Below are positions 45,439 through 54,921 of a stretch of DNA of 64,000 bases, piece by piece (the first letter of the stretch is position 1; every line of letters starts with the position of its first letter). The position numbers were made by a program, and so were the translations under genes. Source of the DNA: Fictibacillus aquaticus (GTDB lineage Bacteria; Bacillota; Bacilli; Bacillales; Fictibacillaceae); assembly GCF_002245695.1 (NCBI RefSeq), contig NZ_NOII01000001.1:806001-870000 (forward strand). Reading direction: 5' to 3'. Under the pieces are notes generated by a model that saw only the letters and a program-made list of their open reading frames with translations, was not told the origin of the DNA and did no database searches.

Positions 45439-47257
45439 GTAGAGCAGCCTCCTTTGGCTCAAGATTTGGAATGTGCAGTTTAATTTCTGTCCCTTTTCCG
45501 GGACTTGACTGGATATGGAGCGCTGCACCAAGACTGTCAGCCAATTCATTCATATTCAACAATCCGTAGTGCGGTTCTTTTTGTGCCTTTCTAATCGCTT
45601 CATAGAGAGAGAAACCTGTACCGTCATCTTTTAGTTTAAATACGACAAAATCTTCATTATAGCTAAGAAGAATATCAACTTGCTTAGCACAGGCATGCTT
45701 TACGGTGTTCTGCAGACTTTCGTTAAAAATATCAAAAATCACCTTTTCCACCATAGAGCTCAGATCTTTTTGGTTCCCTTTTTCATGAAAATTAATCGCA
45801 AGAGAATGTTCTTTTCGAACGAGATCCAGCTGGCTTTGAATCGCCTTCTTTAAGCCAATCCTCTCTGTCGGGTATGGACGGAGCGCATAAATGGAATCAC
45901 GCAGTTCCTTTAAGCTTCCTCTTAGTTTGTTCGTACTTGTCTTCATCAGCTGCTGTGTTTTTTCTGGTTTAGATTCCAGCAGTCGGCTGGCTGTTTCGAG
46001 CTGCATGACTGACCCGGCAAGTGTCTGGGCAATGCCATCATGGATCTCACGAGCAATCCTGTTTCTTTCTTCGAGCAATACCCTGTGCTCTCTTTCTTTA
46101 ATTAAAATCTTTGTCTTGTTCACTACAGCCAGCTGGTTGGCAAGCGTTGCCACAGAGTGTATATCATCCTGCGAAAAACTGCCCGCACGCGTTTTCCCCG
46201 TAAGAAGTACACCCGAAACCTCACCTTCTACAACCATCGGAGCCGCTACCGCCGTCTTGACCTGCTGCTGAAAAAACGAGAACACCCAGCTTCCCTCATC
46301 TACCTTTTTATTAAAGTGAACAAGACCATTCAACGTTATAAGTGCATCCTCAATTTCTCTGTTCAAAAACGCTTCTCTTTGAAAAACACCGTTTTTCATG
46401 CTGATTTTCCACTGCTCCCCATCATAAAGAAAAAGAATCACTGCATCTGCCTCAAGAAACTGCGTGATAGAACTCTCCATCTTCTTGATCCAGTCTTTTG
46501 AAGGAAGGTTCTCATTCAGCTGAGTACTGATTGAAAACAGTGTTTTCAATCGATTTCTTTCCTTCTGCAGCCTAGCAATAAATGAAGAGATAAGCGCAGC
46601 GGCCACAAGCGGAGAGAAAAAGAACAAGTATGAAAACACATCGATTTCACCACGGTTCTGCGTCCCCAGCAGCATCATTAAAGACATATAAAGTATGGAA
46701 AAAGCCGCTACCGAAGACTCGGACAAGAACTTCTGCAGAAAATGGCGGAAGCTGTATGGCTGCGGCCTAAGCAGCAGAACGATATCTACAATAAGGTTAT
46801 TAAATACAAAATACAGCACAGTTACACCTATCATCCGCAGTTCAGCATGCCAAAAAGCAGATTCACCTGCATCCAGTCCAATCGCTGATAAAATATTATC
46901 CGTCGCTGCGGCCGCCAGAAAAAAGCTGATCACCAGCTGTGATGGATTAAACAACTTTACCCTGAATGGCCTGCGGTTTAAGGCAAGCACCGTAAAAACG
47001 GCTGCACCAAACACAAAAACCGCCGTTCCCCATCCGTACAGCAGTTCCATCGTATAAAGAAGTGGAAAACTTAACGTTGTGAGACCTTTCCATACAGGGA
47101 TGGGATAGTATTCAGCCAAAAGAAGAAACAAAAGCAAGATGAAGAAAATAAGCGGATCTTCGACCGGCTGCAGAAACAGTGCCGAGACGGCCCATAATGT
47201 CACTCCTAAAAATGAAGTTCCATAAATAAAGCCGCTTGCCGCTTTATCATTTCTCAA
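45416..47257 (-). CDS. Sensor histidine kinase with membrane and GAF domains
   Basis: 613 aa. The N-terminal 230 residues form about eight membrane helices, followed by a GAF domain (about 260-380) and a HisKA_3 domain with phospho-acceptor His in [13 protein letters not shown] (about residue 413). The ATPase end has the N box [12 protein letters not shown], the G box DDGTGF and a last glycine box [11 protein letters not shown]. The NarL-type partner is encoded downstream with overlap. A signal is not evident; GAF domains often bind small ligands. Confidence 0.93.
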   Translation of the reverse strand: MRNDKAASGFIYGTSFLGVTLWAVSALFLQPVEDPLIFFILLLFLLLAEYYPIPVWKGLTTLSFPLLYTMELLYGWGTAVFVFGAAVFTVLALNRRPFRVKLFNPSQLVISFFLAAAATDNILSAIGLDAGESAFWHAELRMIGVTVLYFVFNNLIVDIVLLLRPQPYSFRHFLQKFLSESSVAAFSILYMSLMMLLGTQNRGEIDVFSYLFFFSPLVAAALISSFIARLQKERNRLKTLFSISTQLNENLPSKDWIKKMESSITQFLEADAVILFLYDGEQWKISMKNGVFQREAFLNREIEDALITLNGLVHFNKKVDEGSWVFSFFQQQVKTAVAAPMVVEGEVSGVLLTGKTRAGSFSQDDIHSVATLANQLAVVNKTKILIKEREHRVLLEERNRIAREIHDGIAQTLAGSVMQLETASRLLESKPEKTQQLMKTSTNKLRGSLKELRDSIYALRPYPTERIGLKKAIQSQLDLVRKEHSLAINFHEKGNQKDLSSMVEKVIFDIFNESLQNTVKHACAKQVDILLSYNEDFVVFKLKDDGTGFSLYEAIRKAQKEPHYGLLNMNELADSLGAALHIQSSPGKGTEIKLHIPNLEPKEAALHDIDHDC

Positions 47258-47409
47258 ATGCCAGCCCTCCTCTTATTTAAAATTTTCCGTCAATTTATTA
47301 TAGCATAGGTTAAAAGACTCATTAGCTGCATAAAAACTGCTATGTATATCTTTATTTAAAAAGGCTGTTTTCGCATACCTTGTTGCTTTAAAGAATTTAG
47401 AGGAGCAGT

Positions 47410-47732
47410 TAATCTCCGTTTCAGGCGCACGCTTTCCGCGGGGCGTGGCGAAAAGCACGGGTTGGCTCGTTCAGCCCCGACAAGCAAAAGGGAAAGGGGC
47501 CGGTAAGTCGCTCTTTGACTTATTGGACACTTGCCCTTTTGACCTCGAGGGGCTAGCCGTTTTCTGCTGGACAGGTGAGCCCCTTTGCCGCTGCGCGCCC
47601 TAAAGGGTCTCACCTGTCCCACTCGTCCCGCAGGATAAGGAAAGCTACGCAGCAAGACATTGCACGAAGAAAATGTGCCTTTCATTTTCGAGGAGTCGGC
47701 GCCTTACACTTCGATCAACTTTATCAAGGATG
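47410..47732 (+). repeat. Interspersed intergenic repeat, copy C (long form)
   Basis: Nearly the same as copy A (3722-4040) across its length, in the same strand orientation, including the extra hairpin segment (47447-47573) and the ending GAGGAGTCGGCGCCTTACACTTCGATCAACTTTATC. It lies alone in 640 bases between the sensor kinase gene start and the envelope-type cluster. The remaining parts of this stretch (47258-47409 and 47733-47899) show no credible gene. Confidence 0.85.
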
Positions 47733-47899
47733 GATTCAGGATACCAATTGAATAAATAATTAATTGAACGAAAAACAGGAAAGGCCGAATGGCATGAGCC
47801 GCTGACCAATCCTGATTACACCATATTATCTCAAAATGCAAAAGATACTTCTATTGCTCAAAAGTCATAATCGTGTACGACTAATTGTCTACATGCAGC

Positions 47900-48856
47900 T
47901 TAAAGTATGGAATAAATCGCGTTTAGCCCGTGCTGTTCCATATCGAATTCCCATTTCTTCACTTCAGCACGCAAATCAAAACATGCAATATGAGTTGGCT
48001 TCACCCCGAAATTCCCGCTAGTTGTCTTTGATCCATCCGCATTAATTTTGGTTGTTGGTCTTAAACGGGAAAAACAAACGACTACCTTATCATCGCCAAC
48101 CGGTTTAATTCCCCGGCACCACCCGAGTGGCATATTAGCTGCTGCCATCTTGTTCAGATTATAAAGCTGCGGCCTGCCTGGATTCTTCAGATCAACTTTT
48201 ACTACATGCCCATCTACGCGCGTAAAATAGATGTGTTCATCATAAATAACTCCATCATGAATGTAGGCACCATTAACCGGTAAGCTCCATCCTTCATGTG
48301 TCAGGCAGACAGCATCCTGCTGGTGGCACCTCGTCACCCAAATATGCGGCCCCACCGTAAACACATAATTTGGATGTGATTTGTGCGGCTTAGTTGATGG
48401 GATAAGCCTATAATCTTTTTCCTTTGAAAACTTATTCCATGTCTGTTCGCCAAGCACATCCCATTCTCGAATAATGGTCCCGCCTTGCGTCATCTCAATG
48501 ACCATATCCAGACCCGTATTCGCGATCAAAAGGTGCCCTGCGTCTGTACACGCCACATGATGCAGGTCATTGAAACACTTTAGAGAGACATAACCGGTCT
48601 GGACAAAAGATGGCAGTGAATACATCAGCACCTCTGTCTGTGTACATACGTACAGTGTACTGTCTCGAATCGAACCTGCTTTAAACAGGATTGAGGGGTT
48701 TTTTACAGGACATGTCTCTGGTGGGGATTCGTAATGAACATTAATTTCAGCGTCTCCAGATACGGTGTCAAACGTTAAAATAATCCCCATATCATATTGC
48801 GTCGCCTCGCTCTGTAAGCCTTCCCTCTCTCTTCCGCCAGTCAGAATGAGCTTCAT
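47900..48856 (-). CDS. Beta-propeller-like protein of unknown role
   Basis: 318 aa from the ATG at 48856, with GGAGTGAT upstream. No signal peptide. It has repeated beta segments of the kind found in propellers (SIRDSTLYVCTQTEVLMYSLPS, LLIANTGLDMVIEMTQGG, YFTRVDGHVVKVDLKN). I cannot name the family. The start lies five bases before the end of the next upstream gene (115 aa), so the two are one unit, divergent from the glycosyltransferase operon across about 165 bases. Confidence 0.6.
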   Translation of the reverse strand: MKLILTGGREREGLQSEATQYDMGIILTFDTVSGDAEINVHYESPPETCPVKNPSILFKAGSIRDSTLYVCTQTEVLMYSLPSFVQTGYVSLKCFNDLHHVACTDAGHLLIANTGLDMVIEMTQGGTIIREWDVLGEQTWNKFSKEKDYRLIPSTKPHKSHPNYVFTVGPHIWVTRCHQQDAVCLTHEGWSLPVNGAYIHDGVIYDEHIYFTRVDGHVVKVDLKNPGRPQLYNLNKMAAANMPLGWCRGIKPVGDDKVVVCFSRLRPTTKINADGSKTTSGNFGVKPTHIACFDLRAEVKKWEFDMEQHGLNAIYSIL

Positions 48857-48860
48857 ATCA

Positions 48861-49208
48861 TCACTCCACAAATTTAATGCTGCCTGTAAGATTTCTCACA
48901 GCAGAATTGCTGTTTCTCCCAATAACTTCAAACGTCAGTTCATGTGGCTGAATACTTGTTGATGAGATCTGTATGGAAAAGCTGTCATAATCAACGTCTA
49001 GGTTTTTATACAGCACATTATTTTTCGCTGACACACTGTTTAAATATTGAAACAAGCGGACATCTTTACCGTTTTTGGTACCGACGGCCTGAATGAGAAC
49101 ATCCACATTTTTTTCTGAATTATTCATCACTTTTACATCCAAAATAACGACTCCTCTGCTTCCATGCACTGCCATGTTTCGTACAGGACCTAAAATATAT
49201 ATAGCCAT
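48861..49208 (-). CDS. Small beta-rich protein, unknown
   Basis: 115 aa, no signal peptide or membrane segment; alternating hydrophobic residues and Val/Ile/Asn richness suggest a beta sandwich (GVVILDVKVMNNSEKNVDVLIQ). The ATG has GCGAGGTGAG upstream. It is the first gene of the minus-strand pair with the propeller-like gene. The lack of an export signal with a surface-like composition would fit a spore-coat or exosporium protein made in the mother cell, but this is inference. Confidence 0.6.
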   Translation of the reverse strand: MAIYILGPVRNMAVHGSRGVVILDVKVMNNSEKNVDVLIQAVGTKNGKDVRLFQYLNSVSAKNNVLYKNLDVDYDSFSIQISSTSIQPHELTFEVIGRNSNSAVRNLTGSIKFVE

Positions 49209-49292
49209 TTTCTCACCTCGCTGCCTTCGTTACTTCACTATATGTATATTTCGAAAAGGTGACATTTTTTCATGAAGTATAGGAAAACCCAA

Positions 49293-49319
49293 ACAAGTGA
49301 TGCAGTTGAGAATATAGTA
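49293..49319 (+). promoter_or_regulatory. Candidate sigma-K-type promoter of the glycosyltransferase operon
   Basis: AC (49293-49294), then 16 bases, then AATATAGTA (49311-49319); the sigma-K pattern is AC-N16/17-CATAnnnTA, so one base of the -10 differs. It lies about 55 bases before the glycosyltransferase start. A match of this size will also occur by chance, so confidence is low. Confidence 0.3.
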
Positions 49320-49375
49320 AAGTACAGTGCTTCTTTTACGCCCTTTAAGAATGAATGATAGAAATAGGTGATTCA

Positions 49376-50617
49376 ATGAAAATTTTACTGGCCACGTACT
49401 GGTATATACCTCACTTAGGCGGTGTTTGGCCGTTAATGTGCCAGATGAAAGAAAAGCTCGAGAAGCTTGGTCATGAAGTCGATATTTTTGGCAATACGCC
49501 AGACGGACTGGCATACCACATCGTCAATAAAAACCTGGTTATAAAAAAAGAAGAGCTCATCCCGTTAGTCCATACACAGCTGAATCCTGCCAAGGAACCC
49601 GTCCTTCACACAGATAAAAGAACCTTCAACCTGGAAACCGACCGTTATTACATGGAACTTGCAGCATGCTACTTCGGTTTGTCTCAATATGACATCATCC
49701 ACACACAGGATGTCATCTCCACCTGGTGCCTCAGCAGAGTGAAGCCCGCCCATGTACCGCTGTTCGCAAGCGTGCATGGTGTGCTGGCACGTGAGACCAT
49801 CCAATATTTCAAATACCTGAACCCGCACGCTACCATAGATGAAATCAAAAAGACATTATATTGGAAGCATTATTACACACTCGACAAGATGGGAACTCAT
49901 TCGGCCGACTTAATACACACTTCATCTCAATGGACACATGACATTTTCATCCAAGACTATCAAGTTCCTAAAGAACGGGTCGTGAAGTTTCAATACGGCA
50001 TTGATATTCCCGCATTCCTGAATCAAATGGAACAGCCGACAGACATACAAGCCCCTAAAGGAAGAAAGGTCATTATCTTTACTGGAAGATTAGTAGACAT
50101 TAAGGGTGTCCACATCCTCTTGCCTGCTCTCTCCTTATTAAAGGGAAAGCGCTCTGACTGGGAATGCTGGATTGTCGGAGACGGGGTCATGAAAGACGTA
50201 CTCATCCAGAAAACGGAGGAATACGGCATTAGCGATCATGTAAAGTTCCTCGGCCGCCGTAATGACGTGCCAGCTTTATTAAAAAAATCGGACATTTTTG
50301 TAATCCCAAGTCTTCAGGATAATATGCCGCTGTCATTGATAGAAGCTCAGCTTGCCGGCAAGGCAATTATTTGTTCGGACGCTGGCGGACTGCCTGAGAT
50401 GGTGCAGCATGGGGTGACAGGTCTTGTTGCCGGTGCCGGACAAGAACGGCCGCTTTTCTTACATCTTCTTTCTTTGCTTGAAAACGATGATCTGAGAATC
50501 CGTTTATCTTCCTCCGTAAAGAAATGGGCTTTAAAGTTTTGGTCAGTCGACTTGATGACAGAACGAATCCTCGCCATTTACAAACAGCTACTATCTAGAT
50601 CGTTAAGAAAGGAATGA
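49376..50617 (+). CDS. Glycosyltransferase family 4, first of three
   Basis: 413 aa from the ATG at 49376, with AGGTGA upstream. GT-B fold: the N-terminal half opens KILLATYWYIPHLGG, the C-terminal half has IIFTGRLVDIKGVHIL and the donor-site pattern SLQDNMPLSLIEAQLAGKAIICSDAGGLPE (E-x7-E). It transfers sugar from an activated donor; neither donor nor acceptor can be told. It shares the opening and closing blocks with the genes at 51807 and 53077, so the three are paralogues. Confidence 0.85.
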   Translation: MKILLATYWYIPHLGGVWPLMCQMKEKLEKLGHEVDIFGNTPDGLAYHIVNKNLVIKKEELIPLVHTQLNPAKEPVLHTDKRTFNLETDRYYMELAACYFGLSQYDIIHTQDVISTWCLSRVKPAHVPLFASVHGVLARETIQYFKYLNPHATIDEIKKTLYWKHYYTLDKMGTHSADLIHTSSQWTHDIFIQDYQVPKERVVKFQYGIDIPAFLNQMEQPTDIQAPKGRKVIIFTGRLVDIKGVHILLPALSLLKGKRSDWECWIVGDGVMKDVLIQKTEEYGISDHVKFLGRRNDVPALLKKSDIFVIPSLQDNMPLSLIEAQLAGKAIICSDAGGLPEMVQHGVTGLVAGAGQERPLFLHLLSLLENDDLRIRLSSSVKKWALKFWSVDLMTERILAIYKQLLSRSLRKE

Positions 50618-50817
50618 ACACTTTGAAGGTTCTCGGAGATTTATATAATTCGATGTTTCATAATCCAATAGAAACGAACGTATACGTTGAACATCAGATA
50701 TGGAGCAAAATCAGAGCAAATGTACCAGATGGATATAAAATTCCAGATAAAAAAATGATGGACATCATTGCAAAGTTTATCGAAGAGGGAACAAGTTCTG
50801 ATTTATCTAAGCTATGA
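50614..50817 (+). CDS. 67-residue protein of unknown function
   Basis: 67 aa from an ATG that overlaps the stop of the glycosyltransferase (ATGA). The TTG at 50623, with AAAGGA eight bases upstream, is an alternative start giving 64 aa. It is soluble and charged (VEHQIWSKIRANVPDGYKIPDKKMMDIIAKFIEEG). Position inside a tight run of sugar genes suggests it is real; family unknown to me. Confidence 0.6.
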   Translation: MNTLKVLGDLYNSMFHNPIETNVYVEHQIWSKIRANVPDGYKIPDKKMMDIIAKFIEEGTSSDLSKL

Positions 50818-50847
50818 TACCTACTCTTTTAAGATGGAGGCTTTATT

Positions 50848-51777
50848 TTGAAGATACTTGTTACAGGCGGCTGCGGATTTATCGGCTCGCATATCATGGA
50901 CCTGCTCATCTGCCACGGCTTCGAAACAGCTGCAGCCGATGATTTAAGCTCAGGTTCGCTGAAATATCTTGCCCCTCATAGAGGAAAGACAGCTTTTTAC
51001 CCATACAGCATTTTAAGCCCTGAATTTGAAGATGCCATTAAGCACTTTATGCCAGAAGCAGTCATTCATCTTGCTGCACAAGTGTCTGTTTCCCGTTCTG
51101 TACAAAACATGGTTCACGATGCTGAAATTAATATATTAGGCTCAGTCAAGCTCATTGAACTGGCAAAAAAATACGGAATCAAAAAGATCATATACAGCTC
51201 CAGCGCTGCGGTGTATGGAAGTCCACAATTCTTGCCAATCACAACCGATCATCCCTTAAACCCTGTGTCTCCATATGGTATTTCAAAAATGATTGTTGAA
51301 AAATACCTCGCCTCTTCACAGTCGCTTTTCGGAATTGAGTACATGGTTCTTCGGTTTGCAAATGTATACGGTCCAAGGCAGAACAGCCATGGTGAAGGCG
51401 GTGTAATCTCTGTTTTCATCAACGATATGCTGCAGAACAAACATCCCGTTATCTTTGGAGATGGAAAAAACACACGAGATTTTATTTTTGCCGGCGATGT
51501 AGCAGAAGCTAATCTTTCTGCATTGAACTCCAGCACTTCAGGTGTCGTCAACATCAGTTCTGGCATTGAGACGAGCATCAATGAACTTGCCGCCAAACTG
51601 CAGCAGCTGATAGGAAGAAATATTCAGCCGAAGCACCAGAAACCGCGCGCTGAGGATATCCGCTTCAGTGTTTTGTGCAACCAAAGTGCTGTCAATTCCC
51701 TGAATTGGAAGCCCGCTGTCACACTTGATGAAGGGCTGAGACAGACGATTGCGTTTTATGTTCACGAGAAATCGTAA
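50848..51777 (+). CDS. NAD-dependent sugar epimerase/dehydratase
   Basis: 309 aa, extended SDR of the UDP-glucose 4-epimerase type. The cofactor loop TGGCGFIGSH is at the start, with Ser in YSSSAAVYGS and the catalytic pair YGISK. It would supply a modified nucleotide sugar for the neighbouring glycosyltransferases; the exact sugar is open. The start is a TTG, seven bases after GGAGG. In B. subtilis, ytcB (epimerase) and ytcC (glycosyltransferase) form a similar pair in a spore-coat related, sigma-K controlled region. Confidence 0.85.
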   Translation: MKILVTGGCGFIGSHIMDLLICHGFETAAADDLSSGSLKYLAPHRGKTAFYPYSILSPEFEDAIKHFMPEAVIHLAAQVSVSRSVQNMVHDAEINILGSVKLIELAKKYGIKKIIYSSSAAVYGSPQFLPITTDHPLNPVSPYGISKMIVEKYLASSQSLFGIEYMVLRFANVYGPRQNSHGEGGVISVFINDMLQNKHPVIFGDGKNTRDFIFAGDVAEANLSALNSSTSGVVNISSGIETSINELAAKLQQLIGRNIQPKHQKPRAEDIRFSVLCNQSAVNSLNWKPAVTLDEGLRQTIAFYVHEKS

Positions 51778-51806
51778 TCAATTATGCGCTGATAGAAGGT
51801 GAATTC

Positions 51807-53042
51807 TTGAACGTTCTGCTTGCCACCTACTGGCCGCTCCCTTATACAGGGGGATTATGGACATTCATAACAGAATTTAGAAGAGGACTTAAGAAAAAAG
51901 GAATCAATGTGGATATATTGTCATGCAGTCCTGATCATTCCATGTACTATTTGCATGACTCACCTTTTTCCATCAGGAAAACCGATATTCTTCCTTTACT
52001 TGTTGAAAAATTAAATGATGGGGGTTTATTGTTGAATGATCCCTCCGTATCACATGCAGAGCTTAATCAATACGTTTTCGAAATATCAGCTGCTTATTTC
52101 GGACTCTGCCAGTACGATCTCATACACGCTCAGGATCCAATCGCTGCAAGAGCTCTCGCACGTGTGAAGCCAGCGGCTGTCCCTTTGATGACAAGTCTTC
52201 ATGGATCTTTATCGAGCGAAATCTTTTACAAGATTAAATCTCTTTACCCTGCCTTTTCTGAGCAAGAGATTTATAAATACCCCTTGTACCGTTATTATAG
52301 AATGGTTGAAATAGAAGGCTGCTCTCAAAGCCAAATCGTTCACACTTCTTCAGCATGGCTATATCAAAAAACTCTTTCTAACCTTACTGGCATTCACAGC
52401 AACGTGTTTCATATCCCCTATGGTTTTAATGACAAAAATTTTGCTGGAAGAACGTTTTCCTTTAAAAAAATACCAGCTAAACCAGCAGACAAAAAAATCT
52501 TGTTTTTTTCCGGAAGACTCGTTTATTTAAAAGGCGTTCACATCCTGCTGCAGGCTTTAAAGCATCTAAAAAAATTCCGCAGCGACTGGGAATGCTGGAT
52601 TGCCGGTGATGGAGAACAGCGGGAGGAGTTAGAGGCTCTTGCAGCAACATTAGGGATTTCAAGCAACATTCGCTTTCTCGGATCTATAACGAACATGTCC
52701 CATTATTTGAAGCAGTCAGACATTTTCATTTTTCCGAGTTTGCAGGACAATCAGCCATTTTCGATTATTGAAGCCCAATTTTCAGGTTTGCCTGTCATCG
52801 TTTCTGATGCTGCAGGACTGCCTGAGATGGTAGTGCCTGAAGAGAACGGTCTTATCTTCCGTTCAGGCGACCATGAAGATTTATGCTATTTAATATTAAG
52901 ACTGCTTGAAGATTCATATCTTTTAAACAAGTGTAAGAAAAATGCAGTTAAACATGCTCAGTTACAGTGGGATTCCAAGAAGATGATCAACCAGCTCACT
53001 TTACTGTACAGCAGGTTAATTGCAGAAAAAGAACTAAAATGA
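51807..53042 (+). CDS. Glycosyltransferase family 4, second of three
   Basis: 411 aa, TTG start with GAAGGTG upstream. It opens NVLLATYWPLPYTGG and has the donor region SLQDNQPFSIIEAQFSGLPVIVSDAAGLPE with the E-x7-E pattern. It is alike throughout to the proteins at 49376 and 53077. It sits between the epimerase and the third transferase with short gaps (29 and 34 bases), in one operon. Confidence 0.85.
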   Translation: MNVLLATYWPLPYTGGLWTFITEFRRGLKKKGINVDILSCSPDHSMYYLHDSPFSIRKTDILPLLVEKLNDGGLLLNDPSVSHAELNQYVFEISAAYFGLCQYDLIHAQDPIAARALARVKPAAVPLMTSLHGSLSSEIFYKIKSLYPAFSEQEIYKYPLYRYYRMVEIEGCSQSQIVHTSSAWLYQKTLSNLTGIHSNVFHIPYGFNDKNFAGRTFSFKKIPAKPADKKILFFSGRLVYLKGVHILLQALKHLKKFRSDWECWIAGDGEQREELEALAATLGISSNIRFLGSITNMSHYLKQSDIFIFPSLQDNQPFSIIEAQFSGLPVIVSDAAGLPEMVVPEENGLIFRSGDHEDLCYLILRLLEDSYLLNKCKKNAVKHAQLQWDSKKMINQLTLLYSRLIAEKELK

Positions 53043-53076
53043 GCTCACTTCGTGTTAGGAAGAGGGGAATCTGTAA

Positions 53077-54297
53077 ATGAAAGTGCTTCTGGCAACTTAC
53101 TTCACCATTCCCCAAGAGATTGGCGGATTGTGGCCGTTTATTTCCGAACTAAAGAATGGCCTTGAAACAAGAGGATTCGAGGTCGATATTTTAGGCAGAA
53201 CCGCAGACGGTTCAGGTTACACACTGTACAATAAAAATCTAGTCCTCCACTCAGATGAACTCATACCTCTTGTTCAAGGCAATCTTGCTCCAGCACTAAA
53301 CTTTTTGCCTCCAGCGAATTATGAATTAGCCAGGTATGGTCTGGAGCTTGCTGCTGCATCATTCGGATTGAAGAGATATGATGTGATTCACTGTCAGGAT
53401 GTCATCGCAGGTTTGTCACTGAGCAGGATTAAACCTGCTCATGTCCCCCTGATCACAAGCGTTCACGGCTCACTGCCTCATTCTTACATTCATTACCTGA
53501 AAAACAACATCCCTTCAATAACATTAGAGGACTGCCAGAAGACCGCTACTTACCGATATCATGCTGCGCTTGAATTTGCCGGTCTTCAGAAAAGCTGCCT
53601 CATCCATACATCATCAATGTGGTTCCGAAACCGCCTTACCTCACAATACGGCATTTCTCAAGATAAAGTGGAAACGTTCCCGTACGGGCTGAACATTTCT
53701 ACCTTGGAGAGACAGCAGCCCGGAATGATCCCTCATGTTACACCACATAAAAAAATCATCATCTTCACAGGGCGGATTGTTCATATTAAAGGGATTCCTT
53801 ATTTGATTGATGCGCTTCATAAGCTGAAAAAGGTCCGCAATGACTGGCAGTGCTGGATTATCGGCGATGGTGAACTAGGGGCAGACAGCGTAAAAAAAAC
53901 AGCTAAGTATGGCTTGCACAACGACGTTCTTTTTCTTGGAAAACGAAATGATATTTTTCCATTACTGAAAAAGTCCGATATTTTTGTCTTGCCGAGCCTT
54001 CAGGACAATCAGCCTTACTCTGTCATGGAAGCACAGGTTGCCGGACTTCCTTCTGTTGTGACAAATACAGGTGGGCTGCCGGAGATGGTGAGACATGGGG
54101 AAACGGGCATTGTCGTCCCTTCCGCTAACAGCCATAGCTTGTTTTTAGGGATAAAACAACTCCTTCAAAATGACACGCTGCGCACTAGCATGGGAGAGCA
54201 GGCAAAACGCACGGGTTTAGTTCAGTGGTCCTTTCACACGATGATAGACAAGACGATTCACATGTACGAAAAGCTTCTATACAGCTCCCCAAAATGA
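53077..54297 (+). CDS. Glycosyltransferase family 4, third of three
   Basis: 406 aa, ATG start with GAGGGGA upstream. It opens KVLLATYFTIPQEIGG and has IIFTGRIVHIKGIPYLIDAL and SLQDNQPYSVMEAQVAGLPSVVTNTGGLPE. It is the last transferase of the run. Three members of one subfamily in a row suggest stepwise assembly of one glycan, or use of related acceptors. Confidence 0.85.
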   Translation: MKVLLATYFTIPQEIGGLWPFISELKNGLETRGFEVDILGRTADGSGYTLYNKNLVLHSDELIPLVQGNLAPALNFLPPANYELARYGLELAAASFGLKRYDVIHCQDVIAGLSLSRIKPAHVPLITSVHGSLPHSYIHYLKNNIPSITLEDCQKTATYRYHAALEFAGLQKSCLIHTSSMWFRNRLTSQYGISQDKVETFPYGLNISTLERQQPGMIPHVTPHKKIIIFTGRIVHIKGIPYLIDALHKLKKVRNDWQCWIIGDGELGADSVKKTAKYGLHNDVLFLGKRNDIFPLLKKSDIFVLPSLQDNQPYSVMEAQVAGLPSVVTNTGGLPEMVRHGETGIVVPSANSHSLFLGIKQLLQNDTLRTSMGEQAKRTGLVQWSFHTMIDKTIHMYEKLLYSSPK

Positions 54298-54415
54298 ATA
54301 ATAAAAATAGCAATATTAAAACAGGCGCCTTACGCATCGCCCCATTATGAATGACAAGACAGAAGTACAAGCCATCACCTCTCTATTTGCATTTACTGTA
54401 TGAAGGAGGTGATTT

Positions 54416-54868
54416 ATGGTGGCCACAGTGAAGTCATACACTTTTAACGAAGCCCCTAGAGGCAGTTTTTCTCTTCCTTTGAATGTAGCCGCTGGAAATG
54501 AGTTCTTTGTTACATCAGTTGTTATTAAAAATCTTGCAGCTGGTGACCGCTTAATGCTGAACGGTACAATTGGCTGGTCCGCAACATTATTAGTTCCTGG
54601 ATTATCTGAGCTTACTGTCCGAATACGCAGAGGCACTCCAACTGGACCCGTACTGTTTGAAACGAGGGACAACATTCTTGTGCCCGCTAACTTAGGAAGT
54701 GTAATCGGTAACCGCACCACTTCCTTTACGCATGCCGACATTATTACGAATGTTTTCCCTTCAGAAGAAACATTCTATCTGACAACAAGGTTTGAAAATC
54801 TGGTCGGATTAAACACGGTCGCTCTGCAAGGACCCATTCACCTTGGAGGTTTGCTGACATCACCATAA
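54416..54868 (+). CDS. Beta-rich (jelly-roll-like) protein, possible spore-surface component
   Basis: 150 aa, ATG with AAGGAGGTGA upstream. No signal peptide; almost entirely beta-type sequence (SFSLPLNVAAGNEFFVTSVVIKNLAAGDR, TVRIRRGTPTGPVLFETRD, FYLTTRFENL), ending in small hydrophobic residues. The pattern recalls the C1q/TNF-like C-terminal domain of exosporium proteins, here without a collagen-like stalk. The likeness is by pattern only. It is separated from the glycosyltransferases by about 118 bases and is closed by a strong terminator. Confidence 0.6.
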   Translation: MVATVKSYTFNEAPRGSFSLPLNVAAGNEFFVTSVVIKNLAAGDRLMLNGTIGWSATLLVPGLSELTVRIRRGTPTGPVLFETRDNILVPANLGSVIGNRTTSFTHADIITNVFPSEETFYLTTRFENLVGLNTVALQGPIHLGGLLTSP

Positions 54869-54870
54869 AT

Positions 54871-54915
54871 AAAAAAAGGGGGTACGGTACCGTGGCGGTA
54901 CCGTACCCCCTTTTT
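54871..54915. terminator. Strong bidirectional terminator, GGTACGGTAC core
   Basis: GGGGGTACGGTACCG (54878-54892), loop TGG, CGGTACCGTACCCCC (54896-54910): a perfect 15-bp stem with seven A before and five T after. It separates the beta-rich gene and the convergent mgtE. Its core GGGGTACGGTAC also forms the inverted repeat at 7893-7961. Confidence 0.92.
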
Positions 54916-54921
54916 ATTTAG

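Noticed and set aside
47356-47685. 109-codon minus-strand frame across repeat copy C
   Set aside because: Composition follows the repeat, no ribosome binding site, and no matching frame in copy A.
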